Counted from the stretch's first letter, positions 1 through 5,409 are shown. The stretch is 5,733 nucleotides of DNA from Actinomycetota bacterium (GCA_013695115.1 JACDBD010000173.1:1-5733); one strand, 5' to 3'. The notes: generated by a model not told the origin, from the sequence alone. Translations and numbers: made by a program.

Positions 1-830
1 CAGGGCGTGACCGGTCCACCGCCCACGACGATGAAGCCGACGCTCTCGAGGTCGTAGGTCTCGAAGTCGGGCTGACGCAGCATGAGCGCGAGCTGGGTGG
101 GTACCCCCGCCACCATGGTCATCCGCTGTTCGGCCAGCAGCCGGAGCGCGTCGCCGGCGCGCCACTTCTCCATGATGAACGTGATGCCGCCCCGGCGCAG
201 GTTGCCCGCCAGCTTCGTCATGAAGCCGAGGTGCGCGAAGGGCGTTCCGGTGAGCCCGCGCCCGCCACCACCCCAGGCGTCGCCGACGTCGGTGGCGGTG
301 ATGAACGTGAGCTGGCGGTTGCGGTAGAGCGCACCCTTGGGGAGCCCGGTGGTCCCGGAGGTGAACACGATCGCCACCGGGCGATCGGGGTCGTCGGGGA
401 GCACCGCGGGGATCTCATCGGCCACGCGCAATGGGACGAGCACGTCCGCGAGCGAGCCGGCTGCGGGTGCCTCGATCACCTCGGCAGCGCCGGGAGCCTC
501 GTTCCCGAGGCCGGGCGCGGCCACGACGAGGCGGGGAGCGGCGATGTCGAGGACCGCGGTGCGCTCGCGCGAGGCGAGGCGATCGTTCACGCCCGCGGTG
601 ATCGCCCCGACCTTGGCCGCGCCCAGGTACGCCAGCAGGTACTCGGGACCGGGTGGCAGCGCCAGCGCCACGACGTCGCCGGTGCCGATGCCCCGATGAG
701 CGAGGCCCGCCGCAACCTCGTCCGAGACGCGGTCGAGATCGGCATAGGTCAGCGCCCAGCCGGCCGCAGTGACGTAGGCGGTAGCATCCGCGAACCGTCG
801 AGCCGCCGCGCGCGTGATCTCCGGGAGCAT
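1..830 (-). CDS. Acyl-CoA synthetase (AMP-binding), N-terminal 276 aa, cut by window edge
   Basis: This is the N-terminal half of an ANL-superfamily ligase, which would activate a carboxylic acid with ATP to an acyl-adenylate and then to an acyl-CoA in the cytoplasm. The protein begins MLPEITRAAARRF and has the A3 phosphate-binding motif FTSGTTGLPKG at residues 156-166. It is followed by the expected stretches TPFAHLGFMTKL, AGVPTQLALML and FIVVGGGPVTP. The C-terminal half, with the A5-A10 motifs and the mobile lid, lies beyond position 1; the family is usually about 500-550 aa. I chose ATG at 830-828, whose N-terminus fits the family. An in-frame TTG at 848-846 would add six residues. No Shine-Dalgarno sequence precedes the ATG, so the mRNA may be leaderless. 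The gene is head to head with the TetR gene, a possible regulator of it. Family assignment is firm; the substrate (fatty, steroid or aromatic acid) is unknown. Confidence 0.93.
   Translation of the reverse strand, partial: MLPEITRAAARRFADATAYVTAAGWALTYADLDRVSDEVAAGLAHRGIGTGDVVALALPPGPEYLLAYLGAAKVGAITAGVNDRLASRERTAVLDIAAPRLVVAAPGLGNEAPGAAEVIEAPAAGSLADVLVPLRVADEIPAVLPDDPDRPVAIVFTSGTTGLPKGALYRNRQLTFITATDVGDAWGGGGRGLTGTPFAHLGFMTKLAGNLRRGGITFIMEKWRAGDALRLLAEQRMTMVAGVPTQLALMLRQPDFETYDLESVGFIVVGGGPVTP
782..787 (+). promoter_or_regulatory. Possible -10 element (TAGCAT) for the TetR gene
   Basis: TAGCAT fits TAnnnT and would give a leader of about 40 nt carrying the GGGAG site at 823-827. It lies inside the synthetase coding region because no intergenic DNA exists between the two genes. 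I found no good -35 hexamer at proper spacing. Suggestive only. Confidence 0.2.
823..827 (+). promoter_or_regulatory. Shine-Dalgarno site for the TetR gene
   Basis: GGGAG is placed 4 nt before the GTG at 832. It supports that start over the GTG at 814, which has no comparable site. The site lies inside codons 2-3 of the divergent synthetase gene on the other strand, so the two genes share these bases. Confidence 0.6.
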
Positions 831-831
831 C

Positions 832-1482
832 GTGGCGAGAGCGTACAAGTCGTCATCCGCGGGCACGCCCGCCCAGCAACGCGAGCTGCGGGCGCAGGGG
901 CGGCGCACGATGCGCAAGCTCTTCGACGCCGGCATGCGGGTCTTCGCCGAACGGGGCTACCACGCCGCCCGGGTCGACGACATCGTGCGGGCGGCCCGCA
1001 CCTCGCACGGGACCTTCTACCTGTACTTCGCCAACAAGGAGGACCTCCTCCGGGCACTGGCGGTCGAGTGCGCCGAAGACCTGACCAAGCTCGCCGACGG
1101 GATCGGCCCGATCGGGCCCGACGACGACGGCTACGAGGAGCTGCGCCGCTTTCTCTCCGGTTTCGTCACGACCTACCGGCGCTACGGGCCGGTGATCCGG
1201 GCGTGGATGGAGGACCAGGTCGCCGACCGCGAGATCGACCGGCTCGGGGTCAAGGCGTTCACCGCCATCGGCGCCCGTCTGGGGGAGCGCATGCGTGAAG
1301 CGGGCGTCGACATCGCCGAGGACGAGCGGGCGGCGGTGGGCGCGCTGATGGCGATGCTCGAGCGGGTGAACTACGCGCTGGCGTCGAAGCGGATGGTGGT
1401 CGACGAGGACGTCATGCTCGACACCCTCGCCCGCATCATCCACCGCGGGTTCTTCGGCGCGCCGGCCGGCCCGGCGCCCTGA
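832..1482 (+). CDS. TetR/AcrR-family transcriptional regulator
   Basis: This is a 216-aa one-component repressor-type regulator. The N-terminal helix-turn-helix is clear: helix 1 RTMRKLFDAGMRVFAERGY (about 25-43), helix 2 VDDIVRAA (48-55) and recognition segment TSHGTFYLYFANKEDLL (57-73), a textbook TetR_N pattern. The remainder is an alpha-helical, divergent ligand-binding and dimerisation domain, LRRFLSGFVTTYRRYGPVIRAW onward. I chose GTG at 832 because GGGAG lies at 823-827 with a 4-nt spacer. An in-frame GTG at 814 would overlap the synthetase start by 17 bp. An ATG at 910 would clip the residues preceding helix 1, which look typical of the family. By context it probably controls the adjacent synthetase and perhaps the whole cluster, with an acyl-CoA or related ligand as the usual kind of effector; this is inference. 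It is followed at 7 bp by the membrane-protein gene, probably cotranscribed. Confidence 0.93.
   Translation: MARAYKSSSAGTPAQQRELRAQGRRTMRKLFDAGMRVFAERGYHAARVDDIVRAARTSHGTFYLYFANKEDLLRALAVECAEDLTKLADGIGPIGPDDDGYEELRRFLSGFVTTYRRYGPVIRAWMEDQVADREIDRLGVKAFTAIGARLGERMREAGVDIAEDERAAVGALMAMLERVNYALASKRMVVDEDVMLDTLARIIHRGFFGAPAGPAP
840..845 (-). promoter_or_regulatory. Possible -10 element (TACGCT) for a leaderless synthetase transcript
   Basis: TACGCT on the minus strand fits the actinobacterial TAnnnT pattern. Its end is 9 nt from the A of the synthetase ATG at 830, which would allow transcription to start at or within a few bases of that A. It lies inside the TetR coding region. No convincing -35 hexamer is visible. 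TAnnnT is common by chance, so this is weak evidence, helped only by the absence of a ribosome binding site upstream of the ATG. Confidence 0.25.
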
Positions 1483-1489
1483 CCGCCGC

Positions 1490-1942
1490 GTGACCGCGTT
1501 CGTCACGGCGGGGGCCGGGTTCCTGCTGGCGGTCCTGTGGTTCGATCTGATGTTCGACGTCCAGGTGCTCCGCTACCGCCAGGGCGATCTGCCGGAGGAG
1601 GTGCTGGCGTCGATTGCCGCGTACTACCGCCGCGTGACGACAGCGGCCCGGCCGATGAACCGCCTGATCAGCACGGTGATGCTGGGGACGATCATCTCGG
1701 CGGTGATCCAGCTGGTGCGGGACGAGTCACCGGAGTGGGTGGCGTGGACGTCGCTCGCGCTCGTCGGCGCCGCGGTCGGCCTGGCGGTCGTGCACACGTT
1801 CCGAGCCGCGGTGCGACTGGGACGGCGAGCTGACCCGATCGAGGCGCAGAGCGCACTGGCCCGCTCGATCCTGCGGGACCACCTGTTCTGCCTGGCCGCG
1901 ATCGTGTCGCTGCTCACGATCCAGCTCGGTTTCGGCCGATGA
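1490..1942 (+). CDS. Conserved-looking four-helix membrane protein, function unknown
   Basis: The protein is 150 aa from a GTG start, 7 bp after the TetR stop. Four hydrophobic segments are visible at about 4-24, 59-76, 83-104 and 131-148. Between the first two is a charged stretch (QGDLPEEV, AYYRRVTTAARPMNR), and between the last two an arginine-rich stretch (RAAVRLGRRADP) followed by ALARSILRDHL. The first helix is interrupted by acidic residues (WFDLMFD, D19 and D23), which could sit in a polar path or bind a partner. No catalytic motif or known family is recognised with confidence; its size and shape resemble the small DUF1772-like membrane proteins, but I would not assign it. Being in an apparent operon with the regulator, it may be part of the same response, for example sensing or moving a ligand; that is a guess. 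No strong Shine-Dalgarno site precedes the GTG, so translation may be coupled to the gene before it. The last 29 bp overlap the convergent DinB gene. Confidence 0.85.
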   Translation: MTAFVTAGAGFLLAVLWFDLMFDVQVLRYRQGDLPEEVLASIAAYYRRVTTAARPMNRLISTVMLGTIISAVIQLVRDESPEWVAWTSLALVGAAVGLAVVHTFRAAVRLGRRADPIEAQSALARSILRDHLFCLAAIVSLLTIQLGFGR

Positions 1943-2390
1943 GGGCATCGGCCGCGAGCTCCGCGTGACCGAGGTGCTGGAACAGCTCTGTGATGAGGTG
2001 GAGCACGAGTGATCCGTCGGACTCGTCGCCGCCGAGGAGGAAGAGGCGCCCCGCCCGGTTTGTGTCCGGCGCCGCCCCGCCCATGATTCGATCGAGGTCC
2101 TCACCCAAGCGAGCGATCGTGGTCTCCACCAGGGCATGGAGCTCGGCCACGGTGGCGGTCGCCGAGAACTCCGACTCCCGGTCGCGTTCGTTCGGGCGAC
2201 CCAGCCCGACGTGGCCGAGCCAGAACTCGGTCACTCCGCAGCAATGGATGATGAGCGCGGCGACCGCGTTCGTCTCGGGCCCGAGCGGCCGCTCGTTCAC
2301 CCGCGCGTCGCCGAGCCGGTCGGCGACTTCCAGCATCTGGGTGAGCGAGTGGCGAAGGTAGCGCTCGGCCGTCGTCCGCTCGAGGTCCAC
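1914..2390 (-). CDS. DinB-fold metal-dependent protein, possibly mycothiol-dependent (MDMPI-like)
   Basis: The protein is 158 aa from a GTG at 2390-2388. That start lies 2 bp after the thiolase stop, with GGAG at 2396-2399 as ribosome binding site. The pattern fits the DinB/DUF664/mycothiol maleylpyruvate isomerase superfamily, four-helix bundles that bind a divalent metal. His49 occurs in helix-2-like IIHCCGVTEFWLGHVG, and a C-terminal helix reads HLITELFQHLGHAELAADAL (131-150). The superfamily ligand set His, Glu/His and His can be matched to His49, Glu135 and His139, the E-x3-H spacing described for corynebacterial mycothiol-dependent maleylpyruvate isomerase; His131 and His142 are further candidates. 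Members transfer or isomerise substrates using low-molecular-weight thiols, mycothiol in actinobacteria, but many have no known role. Its place as the last gene of a CoA-catabolic operon suggests detoxifying or tailoring an intermediate; this is inference. A longer reading from ATG at 2435 is possible but would run through the thiolase end. Confidence 0.87.
   Translation of the reverse strand: MDLERTTAERYLRHSLTQMLEVADRLGDARVNERPLGPETNAVAALIIHCCGVTEFWLGHVGLGRPNERDRESEFSATATVAELHALVETTIARLGEDLDRIMGGAAPDTNRAGRLFLLGGDESDGSLVLHLITELFQHLGHAELAADALIGRNRAGS
1933..1954. terminator. Perfect 9-bp stem-loop at the convergent gene ends, candidate bidirectional terminator
   Basis: CGGCCGATG (1933-1941) and CATCGGCCG (1946-1954) are perfect reverse complements around a 4-nt loop, AGGG on the plus strand. 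Seven of the nine pairs are G-C. The structure covers the stop codon of the membrane-protein gene (1940-1942) and lies within the last codons of the DinB gene, at the tail-to-tail junction. No T-run follows on either strand, so it is not a canonical intrinsic terminator. U-less stem-loop terminators have been proposed in actinobacteria. It may also simply limit readthrough or stabilise the 3' ends. Confidence 0.45.
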
Positions 2391-2392
2391 GC

Positions 2393-3541
2393 CTACTCCA
2401 CGCCCAGGATGGCGGTGGCGGCGGAGGAGAACCAACCGCCAGTGCCGTTGACGCAGGCGAGGCGGGCGTCAGGGACCTGACGGTCGCCGGCCTCACCGCG
2501 AAGCTGCCGGACCGCCTCGACCAGTAGGAAGATGCCCCGCATCCCGGGGTGGCAGGCCGACAGCCCGCCGCCGTCGGTGTTGGTCGGCAGCGAGCCGCCG
2601 ACCCGCAGGCTGCCGTCCTCGACGAACGGTCCGCCGGCACCCTTCTTGCAGAAGCCGAGGGCCTCGAGGCTCAGCAGCACCATAGGGGTGAACGCGTCGT
2701 AGATCTGGCAGACATCGATGTCCTCGGGGGTGACGCCGGCGCGCTCGAACGCCAGTGCGCCGGAGCGAGCCGCCGGCGACTCGGTGAAGTCTTCCCACTC
2801 GCTCATCGTCGTGTGCGAGATCGCCTCGCCCGTCCCCAGCACCCAGACTGGTTGACGGGCGAGGTCGCGCGCCCGGTCCTCCGACGTCAGTACGACCGCG
2901 CCGCCGCCGTCGGACCGGATGCAGCAGTGCAGCTTGGTGAGCGGGTCGGCGATCACCGGTGACTCGAGCACGTCGGCGGTCGTGATCGGATCGCGGTAGT
3001 ACGCCTCGGGATTGAGCGACGCGTTGTAGCGGGCCGACACCGCGATCTCGGCTAGCTGCTCGATCTTGGTGCCGAACTCGTGCATGTGCCGGCGCGCGCT
3101 CATGGCGTACTTGGCGATGAGCGTGTGCCCGAAGGGGGCGTCGAACTGGACCGGGCCCCGGTTCCCGAACGACAGGTTGGACGTGGCGCGGCGCCGGACC
3201 TTGAGATCGGCGCGGCTGGTCGACCCGTACACGAGGAGCACGACCTCGACGTGGCCTTGGGCGATGGCGGCGGTGGCGTGCTCGACCATGAACTCCCAGG
3301 TGCTGCCGCCGACGCCGGTGCCGTCGGCCCAGTTCGGGCGCAGGCCGAGGTACTCGGCGACCTCTATGGGCGCGAGCAGCCCGGTGCCGTGGGAGGCGAA
3401 GCCGTCGACGTCACTGTGCTCGAGGCCGGCGTCCGCCAGCGCCCGAGTCGCCGCTTGATAGTGGAGCTCGAACGGCGACCGCCCGTCGGTGCGCCCGATG
3501 TCGGAGAGCGCGGCCCCGATGATCGCGACGCGCGTGCTCAG
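2393..3541 (-). CDS. SCP-x type thiolase-like protein (lipid-transfer/acetyl-CoA acetyltransferase family), CTG start
   Basis: The protein is 382 aa with a thiolase fold of the SCP-x/lipid-transfer-protein (Ltp) branch, which cleaves C-C bonds of acyl-CoA intermediates. The N-terminus reads (M)STRVAIIGAALSDIGRTD. Later landmarks are KLHCCIRSDGGGAVVLTSE, CQIYDAFTPMVLLSLEALGF, the GGGLSACHPGMRG motif with catalytic-type His331, and CVNGTGG (Cys363) near the end. Where thiolases carry the acylated Cys (CATGSTALF in SCP-x), the aligned segment is GVGGSTWEF, giving Gly76. It may therefore act as an aldolase like Ltp2, or need a partner. Ltp2 works with a DUF35 protein, and none is visible here. 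I see no ATG, GTG or TTG near the right place. CTG at 3541-3539 overlaps the crotonase stop as CTGA, with a weak GGA at 3549-3551. The only in-frame ATG, at 3742, would add 67 residues that are shadow-frame crotonase sequence. Confidence 0.9.
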   Translation of the reverse strand: MSTRVAIIGAALSDIGRTDGRSPFELHYQAATRALADAGLEHSDVDGFASHGTGLLAPIEVAEYLGLRPNWADGTGVGGSTWEFMVEHATAAIAQGHVEVVLLVYGSTSRADLKVRRRATSNLSFGNRGPVQFDAPFGHTLIAKYAMSARRHMHEFGTKIEQLAEIAVSARYNASLNPEAYYRDPITTADVLESPVIADPLTKLHCCIRSDGGGAVVLTSEDRARDLARQPVWVLGTGEAISHTTMSEWEDFTESPAARSGALAFERAGVTPEDIDVCQIYDAFTPMVLLSLEALGFCKKGAGGPFVEDGSLRVGGSLPTNTDGGGLSACHPGMRGIFLLVEAVRQLRGEAGDRQVPDARLACVNGTGGWFSSAATAILGVE

Positions 3542-4365
3542 CGGAGTTTCCAGTCGATGCGGGTGCCCGATTCGAACAGCTTCTGGCCCTCGGCGATCGA
3601 GTCCTGGTCGGTGCCCATCGCGACGTAGCTGTAGCCGAAGCGCAGCGCCTGGCGATGACCGAGCTCCCGCGCCGACCAGATCGCTCGCACGGTGCCCTGG
3701 ATCGCGAGGGGTGGCTGCGACGCGATCGTGTTGGCGGCCCACGCGACCGCGTCGTGCAGCTGTTCCTTGGGCACGACCTCGGAAACCAGCCCGATCTCGT
3801 GCGCCCGCGGCGCCGACAGCCGCTCGTAGTTGCCGAGCAGCGACAGCCGCATGATCTCGCCGAACGGCATGATCCCGGCCATGTGCATCGGCTCGAACGC
3901 CGCGGTCATGCCGTAGGTGACATGGGGGTCGAAGAACGTGGCGTGGTCGGCGGCGACGATGAACTCGACCTCACCCAGCATGTAGAACGCGCCGCCGCAG
4001 GCGATTCCGTTCACCGCCGCGATCACCGGCTTCCAGAGGTCGCAGCTCTTGGGGCCGATGTTGTCGCCGGGGTCGTTGAACATGAACGGCGTCGAACCCG
4101 ACCCCACGATGTCGGGATCGGTGGTGGCGTCGGCAGCACCGCCCATCTGCTCCATCCGGTCGATGCCGGTGCAGAACGCCTTGTCCCCCGCGCCGGTGAG
4201 CACGACGCAGCGCACGTCGTCATGGCGGCGCAGTCCCCGCCATAGGTCGTGCAGCTCGCGCTGCATCAGCGAGTTGAACGCGTTCATCCGGTCGGGTCGG
4301 TTGAGCGTGACCCAGGCGACCCCGTCGCGCTCGTCGTAGAGGAGCGTCTCGAAGGAGGTGTTCAC
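3538..4365 (-). CDS. Crotonase-fold protein (enoyl-CoA hydratase/isomerase family) with altered catalytic positions
   Basis: The protein is 275 aa from a GTG directly abutting the SDR stop codon, with GGAG at 4370-4373 as ribosome binding site. Crotonase signatures are clear: WVTLNRPDRMNAFN (18-31), first oxyanion-hole strand FCTGID (64-69) and second one KPVIAAVNGIACGG (112-125). Aligning to rat mitochondrial enoyl-CoA hydratase, Glu144 (in GGGCEL) falls on Tyr128 (GGAFYM) and Glu164 (in FGQPE) falls on His148 (FFDPH). Both classical hydratase Glu residues are thus replaced. The CoA site and oxyanion hole look intact, so it should bind and polarise a CoA thioester, but the reaction could be isomerisation, hydrolysis, C-C cleavage or something else. 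The C-terminus, GTRIDWKLR, is intact. It lies between the SDR and the thiolase-like gene in a tightly coupled operon, consistent with acting on the same acyl-CoA. Family certain, reaction uncertain. Confidence 0.92.
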   Translation of the reverse strand: MNTSFETLLYDERDGVAWVTLNRPDRMNAFNSLMQRELHDLWRGLRRHDDVRCVVLTGAGDKAFCTGIDRMEQMGGAADATTDPDIVGSGSTPFMFNDPGDNIGPKSCDLWKPVIAAVNGIACGGAFYMLGEVEFIVAADHATFFDPHVTYGMTAAFEPMHMAGIMPFGEIMRLSLLGNYERLSAPRAHEIGLVSEVVPKEQLHDAVAWAANTIASQPPLAIQGTVRAIWSARELGHRQALRFGYSYVAMGTDQDSIAEGQKLFESGTRIDWKLR

Positions 4366-5301
4366 CTAACTCCGGCTCTGGGCCGCGATCCCCGGATTGA
4401 TGCTCTTGAACGCGTACTTGTTGAGGATCGGGCCGATGGCGGCGGCGTCCCAGCGGGTGGGGTTGCCGTCCTGGTCGGTGCTGAAGAACTGCTCGCCCAT
4501 CTCCCAGGGTGAGTACACGCAGATCGAGTTGCCTACGAGCCGGATGACCTGGCCGGTGGTGGGCTTGGACTCGTCCGACGCCAGCCAGGCCACGCCCGGA
4601 GCCGAGTTGCCCGGGTTCATGGCATCGAACTCGGTGTACTCCTCGGGGTGCTTGATCTTGATGTCGTCGCGGGCGACGCCGACCATGCGGGTGAACCCAC
4701 CGGGCCCGATGCAGTTGGCCCGCACCCCGTAGCGCGACAACTCGAGGCTGGCGATGACCGTCATCGCGGCGATGCCGGCCTTGGCCGCGCCGTAGTTCGA
4801 CTGGCTGGCCTGGCCCTGGAGCCCGGCGCTCGAGACCGTGTTGACGATCGAGGCGCTGGGCTGGTCGCCCGCCTTCGACTGCTCGCGCCAGTGGGCCGAC
4901 GCGTGGTGCATGGTGTTCCAGGTCCCCTTGAGGTGCACCCGGATCACCGAGTCGAAGTCTTCCTCGCCCATGGTGAAGAGCATCTTGTCGCGCAGAATTC
5001 CGGCGTTGTTGACGAGCACGTCGAGGCGGCCGAAAGCGTCGAGGGCGGTGCCGATGATGTTCTTGGCGCCGTTGAAGTCGGAGACGTCGTCGTAGTTGGC
5101 CACCGCTTCGCCGCCACGACCCTTGATGACGTCGACGACTTCGTCGGCGGCGCGCTTATCGGCACCCTGACCGCTCACGTCGCCGCCGAGGTCGTTGACG
5201 ACGACCGTGGCACCCTGGTCGGCGAGCTCGATGGCCTCGCCCCGGCCGACGCCGTTCCCGGCCCCGGTGACGACGGCGACCTTGCCCTCGCAGATGCCCA
5301 T
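4366..5301 (-). CDS. SDR-family dehydrogenase, 3-hydroxyacyl-CoA / 17beta-HSD4-like
   Basis: The protein is 311 aa, a classical short-chain dehydrogenase/reductase. The Rossmann motif TGAGNGVG is at 12-19. Strand 2 ends VVVNDLGGD with Asp37, which favours NAD(H). NNAG is at 98-101, and the catalytic set is Asn129 or nearby, Ser157, Tyr170 and Lys174 (YGAAK). The segments VNDLGGD, LVNNAGILRDKML and HLKGTWNTMHHASAHWR resemble the dehydrogenase part of peroxisomal multifunctional enzyme 2 and the mycobacterial HSD4A type, which oxidise (3R)-hydroxyacyl-CoA or steroid hydroxyls. It is about 60 residues longer than a minimal FabG-type SDR. The extra C-terminal tail (after about residue 250: NSICVYSPWEMGEQFF and on) may shape the substrate or dimer site. 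First gene of the four-gene operon, with GGGAGGG at 5310-5316 and a 7-8 nt spacer before ATG. Likely oxidises the product of the MaoC hydratase encoded divergently. Confidence 0.93.
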   Translation of the reverse strand: MGICEGKVAVVTGAGNGVGRGEAIELADQGATVVVNDLGGDVSGQGADKRAADEVVDVIKGRGGEAVANYDDVSDFNGAKNIIGTALDAFGRLDVLVNNAGILRDKMLFTMGEEDFDSVIRVHLKGTWNTMHHASAHWREQSKAGDQPSASIVNTVSSAGLQGQASQSNYGAAKAGIAAMTVIASLELSRYGVRANCIGPGGFTRMVGVARDDIKIKHPEEYTEFDAMNPGNSAPGVAWLASDESKPTTGQVIRLVGNSICVYSPWEMGEQFFSTDQDGNPTRWDAAAIGPILNKYAFKSINPGIAAQSRS

Positions 5302-5309
5302 TTGCGCGT

Positions 5310-5316
5310 CCCTCCC
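5310..5316 (-). promoter_or_regulatory. Strong Shine-Dalgarno site for the SDR gene
   Basis: GGGAGGG on the minus strand sits 8 nt before the ATG at 5301. It is the best ribosome binding site in the window and fixes this start for the first gene of the operon. Confidence 0.75.
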
Positions 5317-5329
5317 ACCGCATGAAAAC

Positions 5330-5343
5330 TGACGTGGCCGTCA
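5330..5343. repeat. Inverted repeat TGACG-N4-CGTCA, candidate operator
   Basis: TGACG (5330-5334) and CGTCA (5339-5343) are perfect 5-bp arms around TGGC. It is followed directly by two further palindromes, CGGTACCG (5344-5351) and GCGGCCGC (5351-5358). All lie in the divergent intergenic region, and the first overlaps the expected transcription start of the SDR operon. Short palindromes arise readily in GC-rich DNA. It does not match the KstR or KstR2 consensus as I know them. Confidence 0.35.
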
Positions 5344-5373
5344 CGGTACCGCGGCCGCCGACGCGACCGTCAA
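5343..5373 (-). promoter_or_regulatory. Candidate promoter for the SDR operon
   Basis: On the minus strand TTGACG (5373-5368) is followed after 19 bp by TACCGT (5348-5343). These fit a sigma70/SigA-type -35 and the actinobacterial TAnnnT -10, though the spacer is on the long side. Transcription would start near 5336, giving a leader of about 35 nt that contains the GGGAGGG site. The inverted repeat at 5330-5343 would lie over the start point, where a repressor could block it. Confidence 0.4.
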
Positions 5374-5401
5374 CCAGCCAGCCAACGCCAACCAGCCAAC
5401 G
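5371..5401. repeat. Imperfect C/A-rich tandem repeats upstream of the MaoC gene
   Basis: CAACCAGCCA occurs at 5371-5380 and 5389-5398, and CCAGCCAACG at 5378-5387 and 5392-5401. They form a run of related units about 14-18 bp apart. The composition (no T after 5371, few G) contrasts with the surrounding sequence. The run lies between the divergent promoter region and the MaoC ribosome binding site, so it is either part of the MaoC mRNA leader or a set of protein-binding half-sites. Confidence 0.55.
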
Positions 5402-5409
5402 ACAAGAGA

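Noticed and set aside
819..827. CTCC-G-GGAG palindrome near the TetR and synthetase starts as an operator
   Set aside because: The arms are only 4 bp, and one arm is explained by the Shine-Dalgarno sequence. It is too short to call an operator without conservation data.
231..1298. 355-aa plus-strand open frame spanning the synthetase and TetR genes
   Set aside because: It is antisense to the synthetase and out of frame with TetR. Its translation is Arg/Gly/Ala-rich low-complexity sequence with no family features, as expected of a GC-rich shadow frame.
853..1506. 217-aa minus-strand open frame opposite the TetR gene
   Set aside because: Shadow of TetR: composition rich in Arg, Val, Pro, with no recognisable domain. 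The plus-strand frame has a textbook TetR helix-turn-helix.
2391..2435. 15-residue N-terminal extension of the DinB-fold protein to an ATG
   Set aside because: It lies within the thiolase C-terminal coding region. The GTG at 2390 has a well-placed GGAG and fits the family length.
3080..3628. 182-aa plus-strand open frame opposite the thiolase gene
   Set aside because: No family resemblance and shadow-like composition. The opposite strand encodes a clear SCP-x thiolase-like protein.
3542..3742. 67-residue N-terminal extension of the thiolase-like protein back to an ATG
   Set aside because: It overlaps the crotonase coding region in another frame, is Arg-rich and shadow-like, and would place unrelated sequence before a normal family N-terminus. 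The CTG start is preferred.
4648..5325. 225-aa plus-strand open frame opposite the SDR gene
   Set aside because: Asp/Val/Gly/Ala-biased antisense frame with no motifs. The SDR on the other strand has all cofactor and catalytic residues.
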